Origin: Cellulomonas taurus
GTDB lineage: Bacteria > Actinomycetota > Actinomycetes > Actinomycetales > Cellulomonadaceae
NCBI RefSeq assembly: GCF_012931845.1
Contig: NZ_CP051884.1
Span: 2,418,001 to 2,482,000, forward strand
Reading direction: 5' to 3'
DNA length: 64,000 nt
Below the pieces are notes generated by a model. It ran no database searches and was not told where the DNA came from. It saw only the letters and a list, made by a program, of their open reading frames with translations. Below, in pieces: positions 1 through 7,033 of the stretch. A program made the position numbers and the translations under genes. Position 1 is the stretch's first letter. Every line of letters starts with the position of its first letter.

Positions 1-680
1 CCGCCCGGCTGTCGCACCAGTCCATCGACGGGCTGGTCATCATCCGCGCCGAGACGGCGACCCCGACCAACCTCGCCCTGCCGCCCCGGGTCCCGGTGGT
101 CGTGTCCGACAGCCGGTTCGCCGGGCACCACCCCGCCGTCGGCGCCGACCAGGTCACCGGCACCCACCTGGCCGTGCAACACCTGCTCGACCTCGGCCAC
201 CGCACCGTGCACCACCTCGCCGGACCGGTCAGCTCCGCTCCGGCCGAGATCCGGGTCGAGACCTGGCGCGAACACCTGATCGGTTCCGGCCGCGCCGTGC
301 CCGAACCCCTGCGCGGCGACTGGTCGGCCCGCTCTGGCTACCAGCAGGGCCAGCGGATCGCCGCCGCCGCCCGCCGCGACCGGATCACCGCCGTCTTCAC
401 CGCCAACGACGAGATGGCCGCCGGGTTGATCCGCGCGCTCTCCGAGGCCGGGCTACGGGTGCCGCAGGACGTGTCGGTGGTCGGCTTCGACGACATCCCG
501 CTCGCCGAGTTCCTCTGGCCGCCGCTGACCACGGTGCAGCAGGACTTCCAGTTGATCGGGCACCAGCTGATGGACCTGCTGCTACGCCAGATCCGGCACC
601 ACGAGCAGCTCTCCGATCAGCGGATCGTGGTGCCGACCCGGCTGGTGGAACGGGGCAGCACCGCCGCACCACGGGAGTGA
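1..680 (+). CDS. LacI-family transcriptional regulator, 3' part (5' end outside window)
   Basis: The reading frame is open from the left edge and ends with TGA at 678-680, leaving about 225 visible residues. They form the C-terminal periplasmic-binding-protein-like sensor domain of a LacI/GalR repressor. Typical blocks are an early DGLVII strand, the segment VTGTHLAVQHLLDLGH, the FTANDEMAAGLI helix region, and DVSVVGFDDIPLAEFLWPPLTTV near the end. The N-terminal helix-turn-helix lies upstream of the window. Such proteins bind a sugar effector and release an operator, usually next to carbohydrate genes. A xylanase lies 1.5 kb downstream but is separated by an opposite-strand gene, so control of the xylanase is speculation. 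Confidence 0.9.
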   Translation, partial: ARLSHQSIDGLVIIRAETATPTNLALPPRVPVVVSDSRFAGHHPAVGADQVTGTHLAVQHLLDLGHRTVHHLAGPVSSAPAEIRVETWREHLIGSGRAVPEPLRGDWSARSGYQQGQRIAAAARRDRITAVFTANDEMAAGLIRALSEAGLRVPQDVSVVGFDDIPLAEFLWPPLTTVQQDFQLIGHQLMDLLLRQIRHHEQLSDQRIVVPTRLVERGSTAAPRE

Positions 681-715
681 CGGTCCGACGGGACCCCGCC
701 GGCGACCAGCGAGGT

Positions 716-785
716 GTGACCGACCCGACCGAGGCCCCGACCTACGCGGTGTGACCGGCCCGACCGAGGCCCCGACCGGCGCGGC
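716..785. repeat. Tandem duplication, 2 x 35 bp
   Basis: Two adjacent copies (716-750 and 751-785) share the core CCGACCGAGGCCCCGACC and differ at a few bases. A third unit start (GTGACC) follows at 786. It sits in the gap between the LacI end and the convergent stress protein. No function is evident. Confidence 0.75.
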
Positions 786-858
786 GTGACCACCACCGGA
801 ACGAGTGGACCCGCGCCCGCTCCACAGCGCCCAGCCGGAACACCCCGGACCGCGCGAC

Positions 859-1824
859 TCAGCGCGCCGTCCGTTCCGGTGCCACCGGGGCGTCCTCCGC
901 CGGCCCGCCGCGCTGTCGAGGCACCGCCGACAGCGCCCCGATCGCCCGGCTCACCGCCTCCGGGTCCCGGGTCACCAGCACCGGGCACTCGGCGCGGTGG
1001 GCCACCGCGCGGCTCACCGACCCGAGCACGAGGCTGACGAACCCACTCCGTCCCCGGGCGCCGACCACCACCAGCGCCGCATCCGCCGACCGTCGCACCA
1101 GCACGTCCTGCGTGCGCCCCTCGACCAGCCGCACCTCGGTGCGCAGCTCCGGCCGGGTGGCGCACCAGCTCACCGCCCGGTCGGCGACCTGCTGCGCCGC
1201 GAGCCGGGCACCCTCGGCGGTGGACGGCGCTCGCAGGCCGCACAACGGCGGCGCCGAGGTCTGCGCCACCGCGGTCCACGCCACCAGGACCTGCAACGGG
1301 ACGCCCAACGCCTCCGCGGCGTCGCGCCCCTCCTCGATCGCGACGAAGGATGCCGGCGACCCGTCGAAGCCGACCACCACCGGTCCCTGCCGGATCGGCG
1401 CGGCATCCGGCACCACGGCCACCGCCGTCGGCGCATTGTGCAGCACACCGGAGGCCACCGACCCGATCAGCGGACCGCCACGGCGACCCGCTCCGTGGCG
1501 ACCGATCACCACCATCGGCGCATGGATCGCCCGCTCGGTCAGCACCGCCACCGGCGAGCCGAAGTCCAGCACCGGCCGCACCGTGATCTCCGGCGCCGCC
1601 TCGGCCGCGATCCGTGCCCCTTCGGCGGGCACCTCCCGGACCTGCTCGACCACCCGTCGACCGAGCCAGGTGTCCCCGGCTCCACCATTCGGTTGCCCGG
1701 CGAATCCCCAGGCGCACACCACCTCGACCGGCCTGCCGCGTTCCCTGGCCCGGGCGGCCGCCCACCGCACGGCGGTGGCGGCCTGCGGCGACCCGTCGTA
1801 CCCGACCACGATCGCGCTCCGCAT
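859..1824 (-). CDS. Universal stress protein, tandem UspA domains
   Basis: A 321-residue cytoplasmic protein made of two UspA folds. The first begins MRSAIVVGYDGSP. The second begins near residue 150 with GPVVVGFDGSP and ends with GARGRSGFVSLVLGSVS, which fits the ATP-binding pattern G-2X-G-9X-G-S. The first domain has a similar loop, IGRHGAGRRGG...GSVAS. The ATG at 1824 was chosen because GAGGAGG lies 5 bases upstream and the fold starts there; the open frame extends further but has no UspA sequence. Tandem Usp proteins are common in actinobacteria and respond to hypoxia or stationary phase. It is transcribed alone, convergent to the LacI fragment. The exact ligand and role cannot be read from the sequence. 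Confidence 0.93.
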   Translation of the reverse strand: MRSAIVVGYDGSPQAATAVRWAAARARERGRPVEVVCAWGFAGQPNGGAGDTWLGRRVVEQVREVPAEGARIAAEAAPEITVRPVLDFGSPVAVLTERAIHAPMVVIGRHGAGRRGGPLIGSVASGVLHNAPTAVAVVPDAAPIRQGPVVVGFDGSPASFVAIEEGRDAAEALGVPLQVLVAWTAVAQTSAPPLCGLRAPSTAEGARLAAQQVADRAVSWCATRPELRTEVRLVEGRTQDVLVRRSADAALVVVGARGRSGFVSLVLGSVSRAVAHRAECPVLVTRDPEAVSRAIGALSAVPRQRGGPAEDAPVAPERTAR

Positions 1825-2199
1825 GACGCCCTCCTCGACGTTGCCATCTCCACCATGCGTCGAATCGCGACCGCGCGCCAAGGGACGAGGGTCCCGGACC
1901 GACGCATCGCGCGGATCCGGCACCACCCGCCCTATCGTGGGCGCACCGCACCGCACCGCACCGCACCGCACCCACCCCACCACCCGCCTCCGCCCGCACC
2001 CACCCCGCCACTCACGCCCGGCCCGCCGCCCGCCTCCGCCAGCACCCATCCCCCGGCCGCTTCGGCTTCCGCCGCCGAGTTCGGCAGTCCCGCCCCGAGG
2101 TCGCTGTCCTCGATGCCGAACTCGGGGCCGATGTCACGACTTCGACACCCACCCGGGGGACGCCGACCCCCGCACCCTCCGCCGACCGAGAGGTTCCCC
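1825..2199. other. Intergenic region between divergent stress protein and xylanase
   Basis: 375 bases with no supported gene. It holds the promoters of the two divergent genes, a run of six CGCAC pentamers, and near 2077-2134 several copies in both orientations of a GCCGAGTTCGGCAGT-like motif that recurs at 22.4-22.6 kb. No LacI-type palindrome was seen. Confidence 0.6.
1942..1971. repeat. Simple tandem repeat (CGCAC)x6
   Basis: Six perfect copies of the pentamer CGCAC, followed by degenerate CCCAC units. It lies about 120 bases upstream of the stress-protein start, so copy-number change could alter its leader or promoter, but this is only a possibility. Confidence 0.85.
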
Positions 2200-3861
2200 G
2201 TGCGCCGTCCGGCCCTGATCCTCGGCACCGTCGCCCTCACCGTCGTCGCCGTCGTGCTGGTGGTCCTGGTCCTGCGCGATCCCCCGGCCCCGACCCCCAC
2301 CGCGAGTGCCACCATGCAGCCCACACCGAGCGTCACCCCCGTCGTCCCCACCGAGCTGAGCACGGTGCTGACCACCGACTTCGACGACCCGGAGCAGGAC
2401 GCGGCGGGTTGGGAACCCCTGGGTGAGGGCGTCGAGGCGCTCCGCTCCGAGGAGGTGCCGCACACCGGGACCGGGTCGTTGCTGGTGACCGGCCGGTCGG
2501 CGCCGTGGAACGGGGCACAGGTGGATGTCACCGGGCTGGTCTCCCCCGGCATCCAGCACACCGTCGCCGCCTGGGTCCGGCTGGGCCAGGGCGGTGGTGA
2601 CGATCCCGGTGCCGTGCGCTCCGGCACCGTGCGCATGACCCTGCAACGCACGGGGGACGCCGAGCAGTTCTGGCACGTTGCGGACGCACGGGCCACCGCC
2701 GACGGCTGGACCGAGCTGACCGGCACCGTCACCCTGCCCGCCGACACCACCGACGGTCAGTGGCGGCTGTACCTGGAGAGCGCCGATACCCTCGCCGACC
2801 TGCGACTGGACGAGGTCCGGGTGTCCCGGCCGACACCGCCGGTCCAGACGGAGATCGCCTCGCTGGCCGGATCCACCGACGTGCCGATCGGCACCGCGGT
2901 CGCCGAGCAGGACCTGTCCGGCCGCCCGGCGGAGCTGCTGCTGCGGCACTTCGATCAGCTCACCGCCGAGAACGCGATGAAGCCGTCGGTGGTGCAGCCC
3001 ACCGAGGGGCAGTTCGACTTCGGTCCGATGGACACGATCCTGGACTTCGCGGTCGCGCACGGCCTGGCGGTGCACGGCCACACCCTGGTCTGGCACCGGT
3101 CGACGCCGGACTGGTTCTTCACCGACCCGGACGGCCGCCCTCTGACCGCGGACCCGGCCGACCAACAGCTGCTCCGGGACCGCATGCGCGCCCATATGCA
3201 GGCCATTGCCGAGCACCTGACCGAGCGCTACGGCGCAGCGAACCCGGTGAACTCCTGGGACGTGGTCAACGAGGCACTGGACCCCGGGGAGGGCGACGGT
3301 CTGCGTCATTCCCGCTGGTACGACGTCCTCGGCCCGACCTACATCGGCACTGCCTTCGACACCGCCCGTGCGGTCTTCGGTCCCGATGTCACGCTCGTCC
3401 TCAACGACTACGACACCGACGCCCCGGACCGCCGCCGCGCCCTGTCGTCCCTGCTGAGCACGCTGATCGCCGACGGGGTGCCGATCGACGCGGTGGGCCA
3501 CCAGATGCACCTGCGGGTCGGGTCGTCGGTCGCTCAGGTGGACGCCACGCTGGATGCGGTGGCGGACCTCGGTCTGCGGCAGGCGATCACCGAACTCGAC
3601 GTGGCCCTCACCGCGCCCGACCAGCAGCTCGACACGGTCACCGCCGACCAGCTCACCGCACAGGGCACCCTGGTGCGGCAGCTGGTGGAGACCTTCCTCG
3701 CCCACGACCCGGAGTTCATCAGCGTCTGGGGCCTTTACGACACCCGGACCTGGCTGCGCAGCTGGCCCCGCGACCGACCGCTGGAGGCACCCCTGCTCTT
3801 CGACGACGACCTGCAGGCCAAACCCGCCTACCACGGCTTCCTCGCCGCCCTCACCTCCTGA
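2200..3861 (+). CDS. Endo-1,4-beta-xylanase, GH10, N-terminally membrane-anchored
   Basis: A 553-residue exported enzyme that cleaves internal beta-1,4-xylosyl bonds of xylan. Residues 5-25 form one hydrophobic helix after VRRP with no clear signal-peptidase site, so it may stay anchored. A Pro/Thr linker (28-50) follows. Residues about 56-205 look like a CBM4/9 or CBM22 jelly-roll (DFDD...GAGSLLVTGR-like strands, LRLDEVRVS end). The GH10 barrel runs from about 215 to 550. Its acid/base is E358 in WDVVNEAL and its nucleophile E465 in ITELDV; HGHTLVWH is also typical. GTG at 2200 was chosen for GAGAGG six bases upstream and its position before the hydrophobic helix; in-frame ATGs upstream would add a Pro-rich lead. 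Confident for GH10, moderate for the start. Confidence 0.92.
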   Translation: MRRPALILGTVALTVVAVVLVVLVLRDPPAPTPTASATMQPTPSVTPVVPTELSTVLTTDFDDPEQDAAGWEPLGEGVEALRSEEVPHTGTGSLLVTGRSAPWNGAQVDVTGLVSPGIQHTVAAWVRLGQGGGDDPGAVRSGTVRMTLQRTGDAEQFWHVADARATADGWTELTGTVTLPADTTDGQWRLYLESADTLADLRLDEVRVSRPTPPVQTEIASLAGSTDVPIGTAVAEQDLSGRPAELLLRHFDQLTAENAMKPSVVQPTEGQFDFGPMDTILDFAVAHGLAVHGHTLVWHRSTPDWFFTDPDGRPLTADPADQQLLRDRMRAHMQAIAEHLTERYGAANPVNSWDVVNEALDPGEGDGLRHSRWYDVLGPTYIGTAFDTARAVFGPDVTLVLNDYDTDAPDRRRALSSLLSTLIADGVPIDAVGHQMHLRVGSSVAQVDATLDAVADLGLRQAITELDVALTAPDQQLDTVTADQLTAQGTLVRQLVETFLAHDPEFISVWGLYDTRTWLRSWPRDRPLEAPLLFDDDLQAKPAYHGFLAALTS

Positions 3862-3913
3862 TCCCGGCCCCGCAGCTGCGAACCCGGGCCAGCAGGGTTC
3901 GCCGGACCGGACG

Positions 3914-3975
3914 GCGGGGTCGCGGACCGGCGGACCCGAGTCGGGCGGGGTCGCGGACCGGCGGACCCGAGTCGG
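3914..3975. repeat. Perfect tandem duplication, 2 x 31 bp
   Basis: Two identical 31-base units (3914-3944, 3945-3975) containing GGGTCGCGGACCGGCGGACC, placed in the gap where the xylanase and the methyltransferase genes converge. Confidence 0.85.
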
Positions 3976-3998
3976 TCGGGTTCGGGGCCCGGGGGCGG

Positions 3999-5120
3999 TC
4001 AGCGGCGCGTCGACGCCGTCACGGTGAACTTCGGGTTCCGGGCGACCTGGCGGGTCGGTCCGACCAGCGCGTCCAGGCTCGGGCGGTACCGCAGGTGGGA
4101 GTTCCACACGCACCAGAGTTCCCCACCGGGCCGCAGCACCCGGGCGGCGGCGGCGAACAGCTCGCGCGCCAGGGAGTCCTCCACTGCCGCCCCGATGTGG
4201 AAGGGCGGGTTCAGCAGCACCAGGTCGACGCTGCCGGCGGCGATGCCGTCGGTCCCCCGCGCCCGCTGCACCCGCACCCGGTCGGTCAGGTCGTTGGCGG
4301 CGACGGTGGCGCGGGCGGAGGCGACGGCGGCGGCCGACTCGTCGGTGGCGATCACCCCGATGTCCGGTCGGCGCAGCGCGAGCGTCCCGGCGAGCACCCC
4401 GGTGCCGCAGCCCAGGTCGACAGCCTGCCGGGCATCCGGCACCGCCGCCGCCAGGTGCTCGACCAGGAAGCGGGTGCCGATGTCGATCCGCGCCCCGGCG
4501 AAGGCCGCCCCGTGCGCGCAGACGGTCAGCCCCAGGTCGTCGTGCCGCACGGAGACCGGCCACCGGACCGGCGCCGAGGCGGGGCCGCTGGCGTGCAGCA
4601 CCCGGGACTTCTGCCGACCCCGGCTGGCGTGCACCGCCGAGAAATGACGGCCCAGCACCTCGTTCATCGCCGGTGACATGTGCTTGTCCCGACCCCCGGC
4701 GACCAGGACCACCTGCGGGTCGGCATGGGCGGCGATCAGGCCGGCGACCTCGTCCAGCGCGTCCAGTGACCGGGGCAGTGCGAGCACCACCACCCGGGCA
4801 CCCGCGACCAGCTCGGGCACCAGATCGCATGACCGGTACGCGGCGGTCATCCCGGCCCGTTCGGCGTTGGCCGCGAGCGCCAGTTCACCGGTCAGCCGGT
4901 CGGAGTGGCTGCGCAGCCCGGTCAGGCCGAAGCGCGCTGCCGCACCCAGGGTGAGTGCCCCGTACCGGTCACCGATCACCACCACCGTCCCCGGCGCGGC
5001 ATCCGCCAGCGCCGGTGCCGCCTCGTCCAGGATCAACCGGTCGGCGGCGTCGACGGCGACCAGATCCGGCGACGGGATCTCCGGCTCGCATCGCAGGGCG
5101 GCGAACAGGTCGTCGGTCAT
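3999..5120 (-). CDS. Class I SAM-dependent rRNA guanine-N2 methyltransferase, RsmC/RlmG type
   Basis: A 373-residue protein with the duplicated methyltransferase layout of RsmC and RlmG: a degenerate N-terminal half (1-185) without a SAM motif and a catalytic C-terminal MTS half. The SAM-binding loop is VDLGCGTG at 234-241 and the catalytic motif NPPF at 304-307, typical of enzymes that methylate an exocyclic amino group. HIGAAVEDSLARELF and LRPGGELWCVWNSHLRY are typical of the family. It would methylate a guanine of 16S or 23S rRNA; which one cannot be decided here, so no symbol is given. It starts with ATG at 5120 and ends in the gap with the xylanase. Confidence 0.88.
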   Translation of the reverse strand: MTDDLFAALRCEPEIPSPDLVAVDAADRLILDEAAPALADAAPGTVVVIGDRYGALTLGAAARFGLTGLRSHSDRLTGELALAANAERAGMTAAYRSCDLVPELVAGARVVVLALPRSLDALDEVAGLIAAHADPQVVLVAGGRDKHMSPAMNEVLGRHFSAVHASRGRQKSRVLHASGPASAPVRWPVSVRHDDLGLTVCAHGAAFAGARIDIGTRFLVEHLAAAVPDARQAVDLGCGTGVLAGTLALRRPDIGVIATDESAAAVASARATVAANDLTDRVRVQRARGTDGIAAGSVDLVLLNPPFHIGAAVEDSLARELFAAAARVLRPGGELWCVWNSHLRYRPSLDALVGPTRQVARNPKFTVTASTRR

Positions 5121-5138
5121 CCGTCCAGTATCGCAGCG

Positions 5139-5169
5139 GCCGGGTGATCACCTGTCGTGATCACCCGGC
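5139..5169 (-). terminator. Perfect hairpin between chemotaxis receptor and methyltransferase
   Basis: GCCGGGTGATCA at 5139-5150 pairs perfectly with TGATCACCCGGC at 5158-5169 around a 7-base loop. It follows the receptor stop on the same strand, so it probably ends that transcript. It is also only 18 bases upstream of the methyltransferase start and contains TGATCA palindromes, so an operator role is possible. There is no U tract. Confidence 0.6.
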
Positions 5170-5200
5170 CCCGCTGGCGTCGAACCCGCGTCGGCCTCAT

Positions 5201-5280
5201 CGGGCTGCGCCGGGCCGTGTCGGGCTGCGCCGGGCCGTGTCGGGCTGCGCCGGGCTGTGTCGGGCTGTGTCGGGCTGTGT
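5201..5280. repeat. Eight tandem decamers CGGGCTGTGT / CGGGCTGCGC / CGGGCCGTGT
   Basis: 80 bases of back-to-back 10-base units; the first six alternate CGGGCTGCGC with CGGGCCGTGT or CGGGCTGTGT and the last two are identical CGGGCTGTGT. The array ends exactly on the first base of the receptor stop codon (TCA at 5280-5282 on the plus strand). Confidence 0.9.
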
Positions 5281-6827
5281 CAGTCCAGGATCGCCTTGGT
5301 GACCGCCACCTGCTCGGTCAGCACCCCGCCGATGGTCTGCTGGGTCTCGTTGATCCGCTCGACCACGCCGCCGATCTTGGCCAGCGAGGAGATCACTCCG
5401 TCCACCTGCTGCTGGATGGTGCGCACCTTCTCCCCGACCTGCGTGGTGGCGGCGGCGGTCTCGTTGGCGAGCTCCTTCACCTCGTGTGCCACCACGGCGA
5501 AGCCGCGGCCTGCCTCCCCGGCCCGCGCCGCCTCGATGGTGGCATTCAGGGCGAGCAGGTTGGTCTGGGCGGCGATCTGCTGGATCACGGTCACCACCTC
5601 GCTGATCTCGGCACTCGACGCACCGAGTCCGGCGACCTCACGGTTGGCGTCGTCGGCCAGGCGCTGCCCGTCACCGGCGACGGTGGTGGCGGCCAGCACA
5701 TTGCGCTCCACCTCCTGGATCGAGGTGACCAGCTCCTGGCCCGCGGTGTGCAGTCGCGCCGCGGCGGCGTGCCGCTCCAGCGCCTGTCCGACCAGGAAGG
5801 CGGTGTTCCGCAGCGCCTCGCGGCGGCTGTCGGACAGGTCCAGCGTCCGGGTGGCGAAGAAGTCCATAGTGCCGACGACCCGTCCGTTGACCTGGATCGG
5901 CAGGCACACGCCCGACTTCACCCCCGCGCGCTGGGCGGCCGGTGCGCGCACGCAGTCGGTCAGCTCGCCCAGATCGGCGACGAACACCAGGTCCCGTGCC
6001 CGCCAGGCACGTCCGGCCAGTCCGACCCCTTCGGCGAAGGAGGCGGTCCGGGTCACCTGACGGAACTCCGCCCCGGCGTCGCCCAGCTCCTGCAGGAAGG
6101 TGAGGGCACGCTGGTGCTCGTCCAGCTCCCACACCGAGGAGTACGCCCAGCCGAAGCCCTCCTTGATCGCGACCTGGGCGCGGCTGATCGCGTCCTGTGC
6201 GGTGTCGGCGCTGGTCACCTCGTGGATGACCCGGTTCACCGCCGCGATGTCCTGTGCCGCGTCGGCCTGGCGCTCGGCGGTGGCGATCCGCTCGATCGCC
6301 TGGGAGACCAGGACGCCGATCGCGCGCAGGGTCTCCAACCGTTGCGCGGACGGGGCGAGGGTCTCGGTGCTGAAGAAGTCCATCGTGCCGGTGACCTGGC
6401 CGTCCTCGGTCAGCGGGAAGCAGATCCCGGACCGCACCCCGGCGCGCTGGGCGGCGGGCGAGCGCACGCAGTCGGTCAGCTCACCCAGATCGGCGACGAA
6501 CACCAGCTCCCGCGCCCGCCAGGCGCGGCCGGAGAGTCCGACGCCCTCGGTGAACGATGCCGAGCGGGTGACCTGTCGGAACTCCTGCCCGGCGTCACCG
6601 GACTCCTGGGCGAAGTGCAGCGCGTTGTCCTCGGCGATCCGCCAGTAGGACCCGTACGCCCAGCCGAACCGCTCCCGCACCACATCGAGGGCCACGCGCA
6701 CGGCGTCCTGGGAGGTGTGCGCCTGGGCCAGCGCGAGCACCACGGCGGTCACGGCGTCGACATTCGCCCGGGATTCGGACAGTTCCAGGGCGGCGAGCGA
6801 CGACGCGACTCGGGATCGGGACAGCAT
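5280..6827 (-). CDS. Methyl-accepting chemotaxis protein, soluble, two GAF domains
   Basis: A 515-residue protein without membrane segments, so a cytoplasmic receptor. Two GAF domains (about 25-175 and 200-345) are followed by a short linker and an MCP signalling coiled coil. The hairpin-tip region reads [20 protein letters not shown] and then [13 protein letters not shown], the part that contacts CheA/CheW. The two GAF domains are nearly identical over [26 protein letters not shown], indicating internal duplication. ATG at 6827 was chosen because GAGGAG lies eight bases upstream; an in-frame start 13 codons earlier lacks a good site. No chemotaxis operon lies nearby. The ligand is unknown; GAF domains often sense small molecules or redox state. 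Confidence 0.92.
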   Translation of the reverse strand: MLSRSRVASSLAALELSESRANVDAVTAVVLALAQAHTSQDAVRVALDVVRERFGWAYGSYWRIAEDNALHFAQESGDAGQEFRQVTRSASFTEGVGLSGRAWRARELVFVADLGELTDCVRSPAAQRAGVRSGICFPLTEDGQVTGTMDFFSTETLAPSAQRLETLRAIGVLVSQAIERIATAERQADAAQDIAAVNRVIHEVTSADTAQDAISRAQVAIKEGFGWAYSSVWELDEHQRALTFLQELGDAGAEFRQVTRTASFAEGVGLAGRAWRARDLVFVADLGELTDCVRAPAAQRAGVKSGVCLPIQVNGRVVGTMDFFATRTLDLSDSRREALRNTAFLVGQALERHAAAARLHTAGQELVTSIQEVERNVLAATTVAGDGQRLADDANREVAGLGASSAEISEVVTVIQQIAAQTNLLALNATIEAARAGEAGRGFAVVAHEVKELANETAAATTQVGEKVRTIQQQVDGVISSLAKIGGVVERINETQQTIGGVLTEQVAVTKAILD

Positions 6828-6980
6828 TGTGGGGACTCCTCGGTTCTCGGCACACACCCCCGTCATCGGACCTGATCGGCCCGCGCTCAGTGGGGATGAG
6901 GCAACCGCCCGGGGTTCACCCGCAGGTCAGGCACCTGGGGTCCACGATGCATCGCCGCTGGTCATGCGGCCACCCGAAGA

Positions 6981-7017
6981 CGAACGGGGCCCGGGTGAAT
7001 CCCCGGACCCCGTTCGT
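6981..7017 (-). terminator. Hairpin terminator of the surface-protein gene
   Basis: CGAACGGGG plus CCGGG on the left pairs with the CCCGG and CCCCGTTCG segments on the right across a loop around TGAAT. It lies 17 bases past the surface-protein stop codon on the minus strand. Confidence 0.7.
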
Positions 7018-7033
7018 TCACGACCGACCTGGA

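Noticed and set aside
805-2199. Upstream extension of the xylanase frame through the stress-protein region
   Set aside because: The frame is open but overlaps the well-supported universal stress protein on the other strand, and the sequence is His/Arg/Pro-rich. A proper start with ribosome-binding site and membrane helix exists at 2200.
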